64,000 bases of DNA from Echinicola arenosa. Lineage in GTDB: Bacteria; Bacteroidota; Bacteroidia; Cytophagales; Cyclobacteriaceae. The stretch spans positions 388,055 to 452,054 of the forward strand of contig NZ_JACYTQ010000004.1 of assembly GCF_014841125.1 (NCBI RefSeq). Reading direction: 5' to 3'. The notes below the pieces were generated by a model that did no database searches, was not told the origin of the DNA, and saw only the letters and a program-made list of their open reading frames with translations. Position numbers and translations under genes: made by a program. Shown here in pieces: positions 33,309 to 42,209 of the stretch (positions within the stretch are counted from its first letter, which is position 1; every line of letters begins with the position of its first letter).

Positions 33309-34928
33309 TTACATTTTTTTGATGGCATCAGTGTATCTCTTCAGCTCCTTTTTTACTTTAGGGAAAAGGAAGAAAAGCCCAATCATGTTCGGGAATACCA
33401 GTGCCAAGATCATGGCATCTGAGAATTTCACGACAGCATTTAAGGTAGTGGATGCACCGATCACAATAAAAGCAATGAAGAGCATCTTATATGTGAGGTC
33501 GGCTGTTTTACTTCTTCCGAATAAGAATTTCCAAGATTGAAGTCCATAGTAAGACCAAGAAATCATGGTAGAGAAAGCAAACAAAATAATAGCTACGGTC
33601 AATACATAGGAGAAATGAGGAATTACTGCGTCGTAGGCCATAGTGGTCAACTCCACTCCACCGACAGATGCGCCGCCGTCTTTTAAGATTACATTTCCAC
33701 TTCCATCTCCCCCGTAATTAAAGATGCTTTCTACATTTTTCAAACCACCGTCAATATTGAAAAAGATGATGACCAAGGCGGTCATGGTACAGACGATCAC
33801 GGTATCGATAAGCGGTTCCAATAAGGCTACCACCCCTTCACTGGCAGGGAATTTGGTTTTTACAGCGGAGTGAGCAATGGCTGCTGACCCAGCTCCTGCT
33901 TCATTGGAGAATGCCGCACGCTGGAAGCCTACGATGATTACTCCCACCATACCACCTAGTCCGGCCATTGGTGTGAAAGCTCCTTCTATAATCAAACCAA
34001 AGGCATCATCAATATAGTCATAATTGGCTCCTAGGATGATCAAGGAGGCCAATACATATACACCGGCCATGAAAGGAACGATCTTTTCAGTAATGTTAGC
34101 GATTCTTTTGATGCCACCAATGATCACAATGGCTACCAAAACAGCAAGTCCAACACCTATCCAAAAGCCATTGGTTTGAAAGTTGATTCCCAATAAATTT
34201 GAAAGCTGGGAAGCTGCCTGGTTAGATTGGAAAGCATTACCGCCACCAAAAGAAGCACCCACACAAAGTACAGCGAATAGGCCACCCAAAAACTGACCCA
34301 AACGACCTTTTTTCAGGTCATGACCTAATCCACGAGAAAGGTAGTACATCGGTCCGCCGTGTACTGTTCCGTCATCTTCAATATCTCTATATTTTACTCC
34401 GAGAGTACATTCAACAAATTTTGTGCTCATACCTAAGATGCCACAAACAATCATCCAGAAAGTAGCTCCCGGTCCACCAAGAGCAATGGCAACAGCTACA
34501 CCAGCGATGTTTCCAAGCCCCACTGTTCCAGAAACTGCAGTGGCCAAGGCTTGAAAGTGACTTACTTCTCCTCCTTTACTTTCATCTACTACTATATCTC
34601 CACTTTCAGGATCTTTATAAGTTTTCTCCATATCGTCATATTTGCCTCTGACCGTGTTGATGGCCAATGGCATCTTTGTGATACCTGGGGCGGCAAAATA
34701 AATGGTGAAGAAAGTAGCACCTACTACTAATAAAATAAGGATGAAAGGGATGTTGTATTCGCCGATTGGAATGGGATAAAGTACCAGGCTTTCCCAAGCA
34801 TCTGCAACTGGCTGAAAGGATTGGTCTATTCTTTGTCCAAAACTTAATTCTTCCGCAGGAGCAGCCTCTTGGGCAAATAGGGAAATGGGAAGTAGAAAAA
34901 TTAAGAAGGATAGAAGTTTTCTATACAT
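33309..34928 (-). CDS. sodium:alanine/glycine symporter (AGCS family)
   Basis: A 539-residue inner-membrane transporter. An unusual N-terminal extension looks like a cleavable signal (LLPISLFAQ) followed by a first membrane helix at about 50-70. The AGCS core then starts with residues such as ATAVSGTVGLGNIAGVAVAIALGGPGATFWMIVCG, and later GFQRAAFSNEAGAGSAAIAHS, the family signature involved in sodium and substrate binding. About ten further helices end near 530. It imports alanine or glycine with sodium. It stands alone with a 245-bp upstream spacer in which nothing notable was seen. Confidence 0.9.
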   Translation of the reverse strand: MYRKLLSFLIFLLPISLFAQEAAPAEELSFGQRIDQSFQPVADAWESLVLYPIPIGEYNIPFILILLVVGATFFTIYFAAPGITKMPLAINTVRGKYDDMEKTYKDPESGDIVVDESKGGEVSHFQALATAVSGTVGLGNIAGVAVAIALGGPGATFWMIVCGILGMSTKFVECTLGVKYRDIEDDGTVHGGPMYYLSRGLGHDLKKGRLGQFLGGLFAVLCVGASFGGGNAFQSNQAASQLSNLLGINFQTNGFWIGVGLAVLVAIVIIGGIKRIANITEKIVPFMAGVYVLASLIILGANYDYIDDAFGLIIEGAFTPMAGLGGMVGVIIVGFQRAAFSNEAGAGSAAIAHSAVKTKFPASEGVVALLEPLIDTVIVCTMTALVIIFFNIDGGLKNVESIFNYGGDGSGNVILKDGGASVGGVELTTMAYDAVIPHFSYVLTVAIILFAFSTMISWSYYGLQSWKFLFGRSKTADLTYKMLFIAFIVIGASTTLNAVVKFSDAMILALVFPNMIGLFFLFPKVKKELKRYTDAIKKM

Positions 34929-35173
34929 AGTGAGTTTAAATTTGAATTGTATATTTGAGTCTAAAACCTAGATTTTTAATTATTTATAGTTCATAAACCC
35001 AATTCCTATCTTTCCACTTTTCTATTTCCATCCTTCCAAAATATCAGACTGTCATTAGGCACTTTCCTTGGTTGGGAATGCATCCTTCATAACATAGATA
35101 ATAACTTATTTTGGGAGTGAATTTCATAGTAGAGGAGAAGAAATTGGACTTCTTCAAATAAATATTAATTTTT

Positions 35174-36106
35174 TCAATTAGCTAAATTAAGTTGTTTTGC
35201 TAGAATATCAATCCCTTCATTGAAACTTTTTGGCTGATAATTTAACTGAGTTTTAGCTTTTTGAATGTTAAAACCTGTTTTAAGGGGTCTTTTTGCTGGT
35301 TGGGTAAAGGTACTTGAGTTTGTTCTATTGATCTTGGATTTGTCCAATTTAAAAAAGTCAGCTGTTTTTATTGCCATGTCGTAGGGGGTCAATAACTCTT
35401 CCCCAGAGATGTTAAAAATACCCTTGGCCTTTTGTTCTGCCATCAATATACAGCCCTCGGCTAGGTCCTCCGCAAGTGTAGGAGTTCTGAGTTGGTCGTC
35501 TACCAGTTGTAGGTCTTTGCCCTGTTCGATGGAGTTTTTTACCCAAAGCACAATGTTTGAGCGGCTCATATCGTGGGAAATACCATAAACCAGCACGGTC
35601 CGGGCAATCCCCCAATTGATGTTTGATTGTTGGATGAGCTCTTCAGCCAATAATTTGGTCTCTCCATAATAATTGACCGGATTTGGTTTGGCAGCCTCAT
35701 CATAAGGTCCATCTTCTCCATCGAAAATAAAGTCAGTAGAGACATGAACCATGTAGGAGGCATGTTGCTCACAAGCTTTGATGATATGTTGCACTGCAGC
35801 CACATTCTGTTGGTAGCATGCCTCTTTTTCCGTTTCACATTGGTCCACATTGGTCATGGCTGCTCCATGAATGACTAGGCCCGGTTTGAATTTGGTAAAG
35901 ACACTTTTGACATCTTCCTGAGAAGTGATGTCCATAGAAGCATAGGTATAATCCTTCCAAGACTCAGGAAGCCTGCAAGCGCCCCTTCCTGTGGCGATAA
36001 TTTCAAATGAACCTTTTTCGATCAAACGCTTTACCAGCTTTTGTCCCAAAAGTCCATTGGCTCCAGTAATTAAGATTGATGGTTTATTGTTCTTCTGTGT
36101 ATTCAA
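35174..36106 (-). CDS. RmlD-like SDR oxidoreductase
   Basis: A 310-residue extended SDR protein. Residues 12-20 give the NAD(P) motif ITGANGLLGQ, followed by HGAAMTNVDQCE, STDFIFDGEDGPYDE and the catalytic pair in NYYGETKLLAEE (Tyr and Lys). This is the RmlD pattern (dTDP-4-dehydrorhamnose reductase), but no other rhamnose genes are near, so a different sugar or a housekeeping reductase role is equally possible. Its start overlaps the 3' end of the cyclophilin gene by 23 nt, making it the last gene of the seven-gene operon that begins at 41572. Confidence 0.75.
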   Translation of the reverse strand: MNTQKNNKPSILITGANGLLGQKLVKRLIEKGSFEIIATGRGACRLPESWKDYTYASMDITSQEDVKSVFTKFKPGLVIHGAAMTNVDQCETEKEACYQQNVAAVQHIIKACEQHASYMVHVSTDFIFDGEDGPYDEAAKPNPVNYYGETKLLAEELIQQSNINWGIARTVLVYGISHDMSRSNIVLWVKNSIEQGKDLQLVDDQLRTPTLAEDLAEGCILMAEQKAKGIFNISGEELLTPYDMAIKTADFFKLDKSKINRTNSSTFTQPAKRPLKTGFNIQKAKTQLNYQPKSFNEGIDILAKQLNLAN

Positions 36107-36926
36107 AACCGTATTCTTTGGTGATTTTTTTCTTTGAGATGTTTTCCACTTCTACTGTGATATAGACAGGGTCGACAGGTACGTCCATATCATCTGTCTT
36201 TTCAGCAGCGATCTTCTCTACCACATCCATTCCTTTGATGACTTTGCCAAATACAGTATATTCCTCATCTAGATGTGGTGTGCCTCCAACAGTGGTGTAG
36301 GTATTGATTTGTTGTGTCGTAAGCTTTTTGTCCAAGTTGATATTGAGGAACTCTTCCATTTCATCTTTTTTGGAAAGCATCAATTGGGTCATTCCATTAA
36401 AATCTCCAAAGTTGTATAGATCGATGTAACGCTTGGCCAGATCCTTTCTACTTTCCAAGGTGATGTATTTCATGAAATACTTTTGTAGCCTTTTCATGTC
36501 CGTGGTCAACTCCAACTCGGAATAGACTTTTCCTTCCACAATATAAAATTGGCTGCCATTGGAGCGTTGTTCCGGATTGATGTTGTCACCTTGGCGAGCA
36601 GCAGCTATGGCGCCTTTTTCATGGATGAGGTTTTTATTGAACTCCGCCGGAATGGTATACTGTTCGGATTCCGGTAACCCCTCCTTGGTAAAAACATCGC
36701 CTCCTTGAATCATAAAATCTTCAATGATCCGATGGAATTCTGTTGAATCGAAACGGCCAGATTCCGCTAGGTCGATGAAGTTGGCCTTATGCTTTGGGGT
36801 TTCGTCGTACAAGATCGCATAGATGTCTCCATGACGTGTGTGTATTTTGATTAAAGCATCTTTTTCAGAAGCACATGAGAATACCAGTGGAAGTAAATAG
36901 GCAAACCATAAAAGTTTCTTGTTCAT
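36084..36926 (-). CDS. cyclophilin-type peptidyl-prolyl isomerase, lipoprotein
   Basis: A 280-residue lipoprotein (VFSC, Cys18) with a cyclophilin domain: IKIHTRHGDIYAILYDETPKHKANFI, FHRIIEDFMIQGGD, and RSNGSQFYIV, with the active-site Arg in FHRII. Between SQFYIV and the closing EEYTVFGKVIKGMDVVEKI lies an insertion of about 75 charged helical residues that most single-domain cyclophilins lack. It should catalyse proline isomerisation of exported proteins. It lies 3 nt after hemC. Confidence 0.85.
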   Translation of the reverse strand: MNKKLLWFAYLLPLVFSCASEKDALIKIHTRHGDIYAILYDETPKHKANFIDLAESGRFDSTEFHRIIEDFMIQGGDVFTKEGLPESEQYTIPAEFNKNLIHEKGAIAAARQGDNINPEQRSNGSQFYIVEGKVYSELELTTDMKRLQKYFMKYITLESRKDLAKRYIDLYNFGDFNGMTQLMLSKKDEMEEFLNINLDKKLTTQQINTYTTVGGTPHLDEEYTVFGKVIKGMDVVEKIAAEKTDDMDVPVDPVYITVEVENISKKKITKEYGFEYTEEQ

Positions 36927-36929
36927 AAG

Positions 36930-37865
36930 TTACTTGTTAAGGTTCCTTTTGATTTCTGCTAATATTCTGTCTCCACCGGATTGGATCACTTTTTCTGCTA
37001 GCATTTTACCAAGTTCTTCTGCTTTTTCAGCAGCTCCAGAAATACTATGCTGTATTCTTTCTTGGCCGTCTAGGCTTACAATGCCTCCATTGAGGGAAAT
37101 TGTCCCGTTTTGATAGTTGGCCAAGCAGAAGACAGGAATGCTGCATCCACCTTCCAGTACTTTTAGATAGCTGCGTTCTGCAATCAACCTATATCCTGTC
37201 TGTTGATGGTGGGTGGCTGCAATGATAAGTTTTTTAAGGTCGCTATCCAGTCTGTGTGAAGCTTCTACTGCAATGCTTCCCTGACCTACGGCAGGAGTAA
37301 ACTCATCCAAAGAAAGTTCATGACGAATCATGTCATCATAACCCATTCTATGCGCTCCCGCATAGGCCAAAAGTAAGGCGTCACAAACTCCGGATTCCAT
37401 TTTTTTAATACGGGTCTGTAGGTTGCCCCTTACTTCTACGGTTTGGATATGGGGATAGAAATGCTTCAACGTGGCAACTCTCCTAGTGGAAGAAGTGCCC
37501 AGTAATAAAGGTTTTTCTGGATTTTTATAATCAATCTCAGGTTTGTGGCTGAGAATAATATCATTGACTTTTTCACGCTCGGTAAAAGAGATTAACTCAA
37601 AACCTTCAGGTAAACTGGAAGGCATGTCTTTGGCGCTGTGAACAGCGATATCCACTTCACCAGAAGCTAACTGGTCTTCCAATTCTTCAGTAAAAACCCC
37701 TTTGCTTCCGATTTTTGAAATGGAGACATCGAGAATTTTATCTCCTTTGGTTTCTATAGTGACAATTTCTGTTTGGAGTCCTTTTTCCTTAAGCAGGTCT
37801 GCAATGTGATAAGCTTGATACAGCGCAAGTTTGCTGCCTCTGGTTCCTATTTTGATAGGCTGCAT
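36930..37865 (-). CDS. hemC: hydroxymethylbilane synthase (porphobilinogen deaminase)
   Basis: A 311-residue cytosolic enzyme that joins four porphobilinogens into hydroxymethylbilane for haem synthesis. Hallmarks are the start IKIGTRGSKLALYQA, the FTEELEDQL and HSAKDMPSSLPEGF substrate loops, LGTSSTRRVATL, EVRGNLQTRIKK, and LEGGCSIPV, in which Cys241 holds the dipyrromethane cofactor. The length is normal. The ATG overlaps the rimK stop (TAATG at 37863-37867). hemE of the same pathway lies at 56717, outside this operon. Confidence 0.95.
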   Translation of the reverse strand: MQPIKIGTRGSKLALYQAYHIADLLKEKGLQTEIVTIETKGDKILDVSISKIGSKGVFTEELEDQLASGEVDIAVHSAKDMPSSLPEGFELISFTEREKVNDIILSHKPEIDYKNPEKPLLLGTSSTRRVATLKHFYPHIQTVEVRGNLQTRIKKMESGVCDALLLAYAGAHRMGYDDMIRHELSLDEFTPAVGQGSIAVEASHRLDSDLKKLIIAATHHQQTGYRLIAERSYLKVLEGGCSIPVFCLANYQNGTISLNGGIVSLDGQERIQHSISGAAEKAEELGKMLAEKVIQSGGDRILAEIKRNLNK

Positions 37866-38773
37866 TATTCTTTGATTTTTCTTTTAGTTGTTTTTCTGTT
37901 GGCGGAAGCTTCGATGAATTCAACGATTTTTCCTGCAATATTGATTCCTGTAGCCTTTTCAATGCCTTCCAGGCCGGGAGAGCTGTTGACTTCTAGGATC
38001 AAAGGGCCCCGGGCAGATTGAAGCATGTCCACTCCAGCTACTGTCAACCCCAAGGCTTTTGCTGCGCCCAATGCTGCTTTTCTTTCTGCTGTAGAAAGCT
38101 TGATGACCGTGGCTTTTCCTCCTCTGTGGAGATTGGACCTGAACTCACCTTCTTCTCCCTGTCGTTTCATGGCTCCAACTACTCTTCCGTTAACCACAAA
38201 AGCCCTAATGTCGGCTCCTTTCGCTTCTTTGATGAATTCTTGGACTATAACCCTGGCCTTCAGTCCATGGAATGCTTCTATTACAGATTGGCCGGCTTTT
38301 CTGGTTTCTGCCAAAACAACCCCGAGACCTTGCGTGCCTTCCAGCAATTTGATGATCAAAGGTGCTCCACCAACTTGGTCAATCAATTGTTTTTCGCCTC
38401 CTTTAGAGAAATTGGTAAAGGCTGTTTTGGGCATCCCTAAACCTTCTCTTGAAAGAATTTGTAGGCTTCGAAGTTTATCTCGGCTTCTTACAATGGCTTG
38501 GGATTCCACAGCAGAGAAAGTGCCCATAAGCTCAAACTGACGGACTACAGCCGTACCATAAAAGGTGACCGATGCTCCGATTCTTGGGATAATGGCTTGT
38601 ATGTTGGACAACTTTTCTCCTTTATAGAAGATGGAAGGTCCTTCTTGCTCAATCACCAAATCGCATAGTGAATGGTCAATGACCAAGGCATCATGCCCGG
38701 CGGCCTCGATGGCTTCTTTTAATCTCCGTGTAGAGTATAAATTTGGGTTTCTTGATAATATGGCTATTCTCAT
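37865..38773 (-). CDS. rimK: RimK-family alpha-L-glutamate ligase
   Basis: A 302-residue ATP-grasp enzyme. The sequence shows [59 protein letters not shown] (ATP-binding loop), [32 protein letters not shown] and [13 protein letters not shown] (metal-binding Glu and Asn). RimK adds glutamates to the C-terminus of ribosomal protein S6 in E. coli. The ATG overlaps the stop of the retropepsin-like protease gene (ATGA), so the two are translationally coupled, as with the rimB/rimK pair of pseudomonads. Confidence 0.92.
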   Translation of the reverse strand: MRIAILSRNPNLYSTRRLKEAIEAAGHDALVIDHSLCDLVIEQEGPSIFYKGEKLSNIQAIIPRIGASVTFYGTAVVRQFELMGTFSAVESQAIVRSRDKLRSLQILSREGLGMPKTAFTNFSKGGEKQLIDQVGGAPLIIKLLEGTQGLGVVLAETRKAGQSVIEAFHGLKARVIVQEFIKEAKGADIRAFVVNGRVVGAMKRQGEEGEFRSNLHRGGKATVIKLSTAERKAALGAAKALGLTVAGVDMLQSARGPLILEVNSSPGLEGIEKATGINIAGKIVEFIEASANRKTTKRKIKE

Positions 38774-39213
38774 TTCTGTGAGGCTTTTGATTTTTTGGAT
38801 AGGTTGGTTTCATCGACATCTACGATAAACCGGCCTTTAAGCATTTTTCTGCCCAATAAAATGGCATTTCGCATTTTAGAACGGTCAGATAAGGTGAATT
38901 CCGTCTCGAATTCCTCATCAAACATCACCACTTTGGTAGTGATTTTATACCTTAATTCAGCTCCTCCAAAAGAGTTTTTGACTTTTTTGAGACTATATCT
39001 ATTTGTCCTAAAGGTAGTGTCTTTAAAAAGACGGTGTTTTGGAGAAAGCAATTTGAATTCCAGAACTTCTTCACCGTCAATAACTTTTTCTTCCATCCAT
39101 TCACAATGAATGGCATTGGTGTAGGCTCCGGTATCCACTTTAGCGGAAATCATGAACAAGTCCCATTCTGGAAGGCTTATTTTTTCTCTTCTGCCAATAA
39201 CATGTTTTTTCAT
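38770..39213 (-). CDS. retropepsin-like protease, RimB/RloA-type (PF05618)
   Basis: A 147-residue protein of the family once named ATP-dependent zinc protease. Residues 1-8 (MKKHVIGR) and the core [15 protein letters not shown] (Asp27-Thr-Gly-Ala) give the aspartic, retropepsin-like active site; [17 protein letters not shown] is the conserved C-terminal strand. Members next to rimK are linked to S6 tail processing, opposing RimK in pseudomonads. It is coupled by ATGA overlaps to both holB upstream (39210-39213) and rimK downstream (38770-38773). No membrane segment or signal is present. Confidence 0.85.
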   Translation of the reverse strand: MKKHVIGRREKISLPEWDLFMISAKVDTGAYTNAIHCEWMEEKVIDGEEVLEFKLLSPKHRLFKDTTFRTNRYSLKKVKNSFGGAELRYKITTKVVMFDEEFETEFTLSDRSKMRNAILLGRKMLKGRFIVDVDETNLSKKSKASQK

Positions 39214-40355
39214 GCAGGTTCTTTTCTTCTTAGAACTTTGGCCATATCAAAAGAAAGGTCGGCAAAAAGAATTTTTGCATTTGCATTTCTTTCTAAATGA
39301 TAATGGGCCGTGTTGAGCAATTGATAAATACTCATAATCTTGTCTTCTGTCATGGCATTGAGGCTGAAATTCTCAACAAACTCCCTATCAGAAGGGGCTG
39401 TTCTCATGAGATTTTCCAGTTGGCTTCTCTTCAAAAGGCTCTCGCGTAAAATGTTCAAGCCAGTGAGGAAAAGCGCTTTTTGCCCTTCTTTGTCAATGGT
39501 TTGGAAGTTGTCTGACCAAGACATAATATTGTTAATGTCTAAAGTAAAGCAAATTCGCATCCAATCACGAAATTTTGCCGTGTTTTCATCGACTACCTGA
39601 TCAGCCAATCGATAAGCTTCCCGCATATTTCCATTGGCCAATGGAGCAATCTGTAAGGCGGCTTCCCTGGAGCTTAAGCCCTCTGAAATGATATGGTCTT
39701 TAATTTCATCATCTGTAAAAGCCCGAACCAATACTTTTTGGGTTCTGGAAAGGATGGTTGTCAGCAATTGCTCAGGTTGATGGGCTACCATCAGGAACAA
39801 TGTCTTTTCTGGTGGCTCTTCCAGCACTTTCAATAAAGCATTGGCAGCGGCAGTGTGCATTAATTCCGGCATCCATACCAAAATGGTCTTGTAGCCTCCC
39901 TCAAAGGATTTTAGTGATACGGTCTGGATGATTTTTTTGGCAGCCGCTTTGGAAATATTGGGTTGTTTCTTTTCGAAACCATTGTGATAGATCCAGTCTT
40001 GGAGATTTCCATACGGCTTGTTCAGTACAAAGTCTCTCCAAGGGGCAAGGATGTCTGTTTTTTTGCTGTTTCCATCATCATCTTCTTTGACCAAGCTGCC
40101 AGGTACGGGGAAAGTAAAATTCAAGTCAGGATGAATGAGCTTTGCCATTTTTTGACATGAACTACAAGTGCCACAGGAATCCTGATCACCCTTGTTTTCA
40201 CAATTGACATATGTGGCCAAAGCCAAAGCCATTTTTAAATTGGCAGCCCCTTCAGGTCCGTGAAATAACAAGGCATGGGCCAAGTGATTGTTGTTGATGG
40301 CCTGGATGAGTTTTTCTTTAGTTTCCTGTAAGCCCGGTATGGATGAAAATAGCAT
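39210..40355 (-). CDS. holB: DNA polymerase III subunit delta'
   Basis: A 381-residue clamp-loader subunit. The N-terminus reads IPGLQETKEKLIQAINNNHLAHALLFHGPEG. The P-loop is degenerate (GPEGAANLKMALA without GKT), as tolerated in delta', which need not hydrolyse ATP. A zinc-binding set of four Cys follows (C-x8-C-x2-C-x2-C within CENKGDQDSCGTCSSC). LLKVLEEPPEKTLFLMVAHQPEQLLTTILSRTQ contains the SRC-like SRT sensor motif. It starts 14 nt after the GlmU-like gene and overlaps the protease gene by 4 nt. Confidence 0.9.
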   Translation of the reverse strand: MLFSSIPGLQETKEKLIQAINNNHLAHALLFHGPEGAANLKMALALATYVNCENKGDQDSCGTCSSCQKMAKLIHPDLNFTFPVPGSLVKEDDDGNSKKTDILAPWRDFVLNKPYGNLQDWIYHNGFEKKQPNISKAAAKKIIQTVSLKSFEGGYKTILVWMPELMHTAAANALLKVLEEPPEKTLFLMVAHQPEQLLTTILSRTQKVLVRAFTDDEIKDHIISEGLSSREAALQIAPLANGNMREAYRLADQVVDENTAKFRDWMRICFTLDINNIMSWSDNFQTIDKEGQKALFLTGLNILRESLLKRSQLENLMRTAPSDREFVENFSLNAMTEDKIMSIYQLLNTAHYHLERNANAKILFADLSFDMAKVLRRKEPA

Positions 40356-40369
40356 GGGTTAGTTTTTGC

Positions 40370-41572
40370 TTAGACTTTTTTATCCCAAATACGATAAGCT
40401 TGGGTCATTTCAAATACCCTATGGAGGATTGATTCTTCTTGCTGATCAAATGCGAGTCCTCTTCTCTCCATGACTTTGCTGGCGGTATCTTCAAACTTCC
40501 TGAACTGGAAAGTGGAGAAGCCTGCAGCCCCGCCCCATGCAAAGGAAGGGACAAAGTTACGTGGAAAGCCATCTCCGAATACATTGGCCCCAACACCTAT
40601 TACGGTGCCTGTATTAAACATGGTGTTGATGCCACACTTGGAGTGGTCACCCATCATTAGCCCACAAAACTGCAGTCCTGTATTGCTGAAGCCTCCTTTA
40701 GTGTAATCCCAGATTTTTACTGGGGCATAATTGTTTTTTAGATTGGATATATTCGTGTCAGCTCCGAAATTACACCATTCGCCAACTACCGTGTTGCCCA
40801 TAAAGCCGTCGTGGCCTTTGTTGCTGTAGCCAAAGATAACCGAATTGGAAACTTCTCCTCCTACTTTGGAGAAAGGACCAACGGTAGTATCTCCTCTCAT
40901 TTTTCCTCCCATGCTTACTGCTGATCCCTCACACAAGGCAAAAGGTCCCCTGATCAAAGCGCCTTCCTGAACCTGTGCATTTTTGCCAATATAAATGGGG
41001 CCATTTTCAGCATTGAGCACCGCTGCTCTGATTTCAGCTCCTTCTTCCACGAAGACCATCTCAGGGTTATAGACAATAGTGTGTTTGTCATGGATTCCTA
41101 CAGATTGCCTATTCGCTGTAATCAATACAAAGTCTTTTCTGATCTCCAAAGCATTGTGCTGGAAGATGTGCCAACTACGATGGATCAAGGTGATTTCTCC
41201 CTCGTATTGAACTTGTTCAGCTTGTTCTTTGACCTCGTCAATGGAGAAATTATCAGGTTGGTCTACATAAGTAGCCAATAAATACTGGTCTTTGAAAATG
41301 GCCTGACCTTTTTTAAGCTTTTTAATGGCAGTGACCAGTCCATGGTCAGGGCAAAGTCCACCGTTGATGAATAATTTGCTTTCTTCAATAAGAGGGAATT
41401 TGTCCTTCAGGTAATCCTGGGTGAAAAAACCAGCAGAAGTTTGAAGGTACTTTTCCCATTTTTCTTTGATCTTTAATATCCCCACGCGAATGTCAGCCAC
41501 GGGGCGCGTAAAAGTAAACGGTAATAACGAACCGCGGAATGCTGGGTCGTCAAATAATGTGATTGGCTCCAT
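40370..41572 (-). CDS. GlmU-family sugar nucleotidyltransferase/acyltransferase-like protein
   Basis: The frame is open to 41605, but ATG 41572 (MEPITLFDDP) is the natural start, giving 400 residues. The N-terminal half has the reduced nucleotidyltransferase-like domain of this Bacteroidota family (FDDPAFRGSLLPFTFTRPVADIR). The C-terminal half is a left-handed beta-helix of hexapeptides: GPIYIGKNAQVQEGALIRGPF, TTVGPFSKVGGEVSNSVIFG, VVGEWCNFGADTNISNLKNNY and GTVIGVGANVFGD. It probably activates a sugar phosphate or transfers an acyl group; the exact substrate is unknown. It is the first gene of the holB-rimK-hemC operon, and the L31 terminator lies between it and rpmE2. Confidence 0.8.
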   Translation of the reverse strand: MEPITLFDDPAFRGSLLPFTFTRPVADIRVGILKIKEKWEKYLQTSAGFFTQDYLKDKFPLIEESKLFINGGLCPDHGLVTAIKKLKKGQAIFKDQYLLATYVDQPDNFSIDEVKEQAEQVQYEGEITLIHRSWHIFQHNALEIRKDFVLITANRQSVGIHDKHTIVYNPEMVFVEEGAEIRAAVLNAENGPIYIGKNAQVQEGALIRGPFALCEGSAVSMGGKMRGDTTVGPFSKVGGEVSNSVIFGYSNKGHDGFMGNTVVGEWCNFGADTNISNLKNNYAPVKIWDYTKGGFSNTGLQFCGLMMGDHSKCGINTMFNTGTVIGVGANVFGDGFPRNFVPSFAWGGAAGFSTFQFRKFEDTASKVMERRGLAFDQQEESILHRVFEMTQAYRIWDKKV

Positions 41573-41585
41573 GCTACAAAAATAG

Positions 41586-41621
41586 AAAAGTCTCTCGGAA
41601 TACAATTTCCAAGAGACTTTT
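41586..41621 (-). terminator. terminator of the L31 gene
   Basis: A 10-bp stem AAAAGTCTCT/AGAGACTTTT lies 30 nt past the L31 stop; on the minus strand it is followed by CTATTTTTG. It ends 14 nt before the GlmU-like start, so that operon probably begins in or just after it or depends on read-through. Confidence 0.75.
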
Positions 41622-41650
41622 AAAACGCTTTTTTACAGAAAAGTAATTGA

Positions 41651-41896
41651 TTACTTCTTCTTGTATCTTCTGTTGAATTTCTCTACTCGACCAGCAGTGT
41701 CCAATAGCATCTTCTTACCAGTGTAGAATGGGTGAGAGTTAGAGCTTACTTCTATTTTGTAAACTGGGTACTCATTCCCGTCTTCCCAAGTGATAGTCTC
41801 GTTAGTTTCGATTGTAGACTTGGTAATGAATTTATATTCACTGGAAGTGTCATAAAAAACAACCTCTCTGTAGTTTGGATGAATGTCTTTTTTCAT
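41651..41896 (-). CDS. rpmE2: 50S ribosomal protein L31 type B
   Basis: An 81-residue ribosomal protein. It begins [16 protein letters not shown] and contains [28 protein letters not shown], which matches L31 type B. The zinc-binding cysteines of type A L31 are absent, so this form is zinc-independent (in many bacteria used when zinc is scarce, but the only L31 in many Bacteroidota). A canonical promoter lies just upstream and a terminator downstream, so it is a monocistronic unit. Confidence 0.97.
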   Translation of the reverse strand: MKKDIHPNYREVVFYDTSSEYKFITKSTIETNETITWEDGNEYPVYKIEVSSNSHPFYTGKKMLLDTAGRVEKFNRRYKKK

Positions 41897-41941
41897 GGTA
41901 ATCCCTATTTATATTAAATGTCGCTTTTTCAAATGGAGGCA

Positions 41942-41973
41942 CAAAGTTATCCTTTTTTCTAAAAGCGTCCAAA
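41942..41973 (-). promoter_or_regulatory. promoter of the L31 gene (TTTG-N20-TAACTTTG)
   Basis: Read on the minus strand: TTTG (41973-41970), 20 nt, TAACTTTG (41949-41942). This is an exact Bacteroidota consensus. Transcription should start near 41935, about 40 nt before the ATG. The rest of the 313-bp gap to the divergent gene at 42210 holds TATTTTTG at about 42124 but no partner -33 element. Confidence 0.8.
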
Positions 41974-42209
41974 TGTTTATCAATGAATTATTTAACCAGA
42001 AGGCATTCAGTGATCTAATTGTGCCCAAATTTCTAAAAAATCAAGCACTTTGTCATTACCTAGCCTGATTTTTCTTTTTTAAGAGCTTTCGGTGATAGGA
42101 GTATTCAAAATACAATTGGGGGAATATTTTTGAGAAAAAATGTGGATTCAATAATTATTGTTCTAAGTTTTGTGGTTGAAAGGTTATTTTAAGTAAATAA
42201 AATTAGCTG

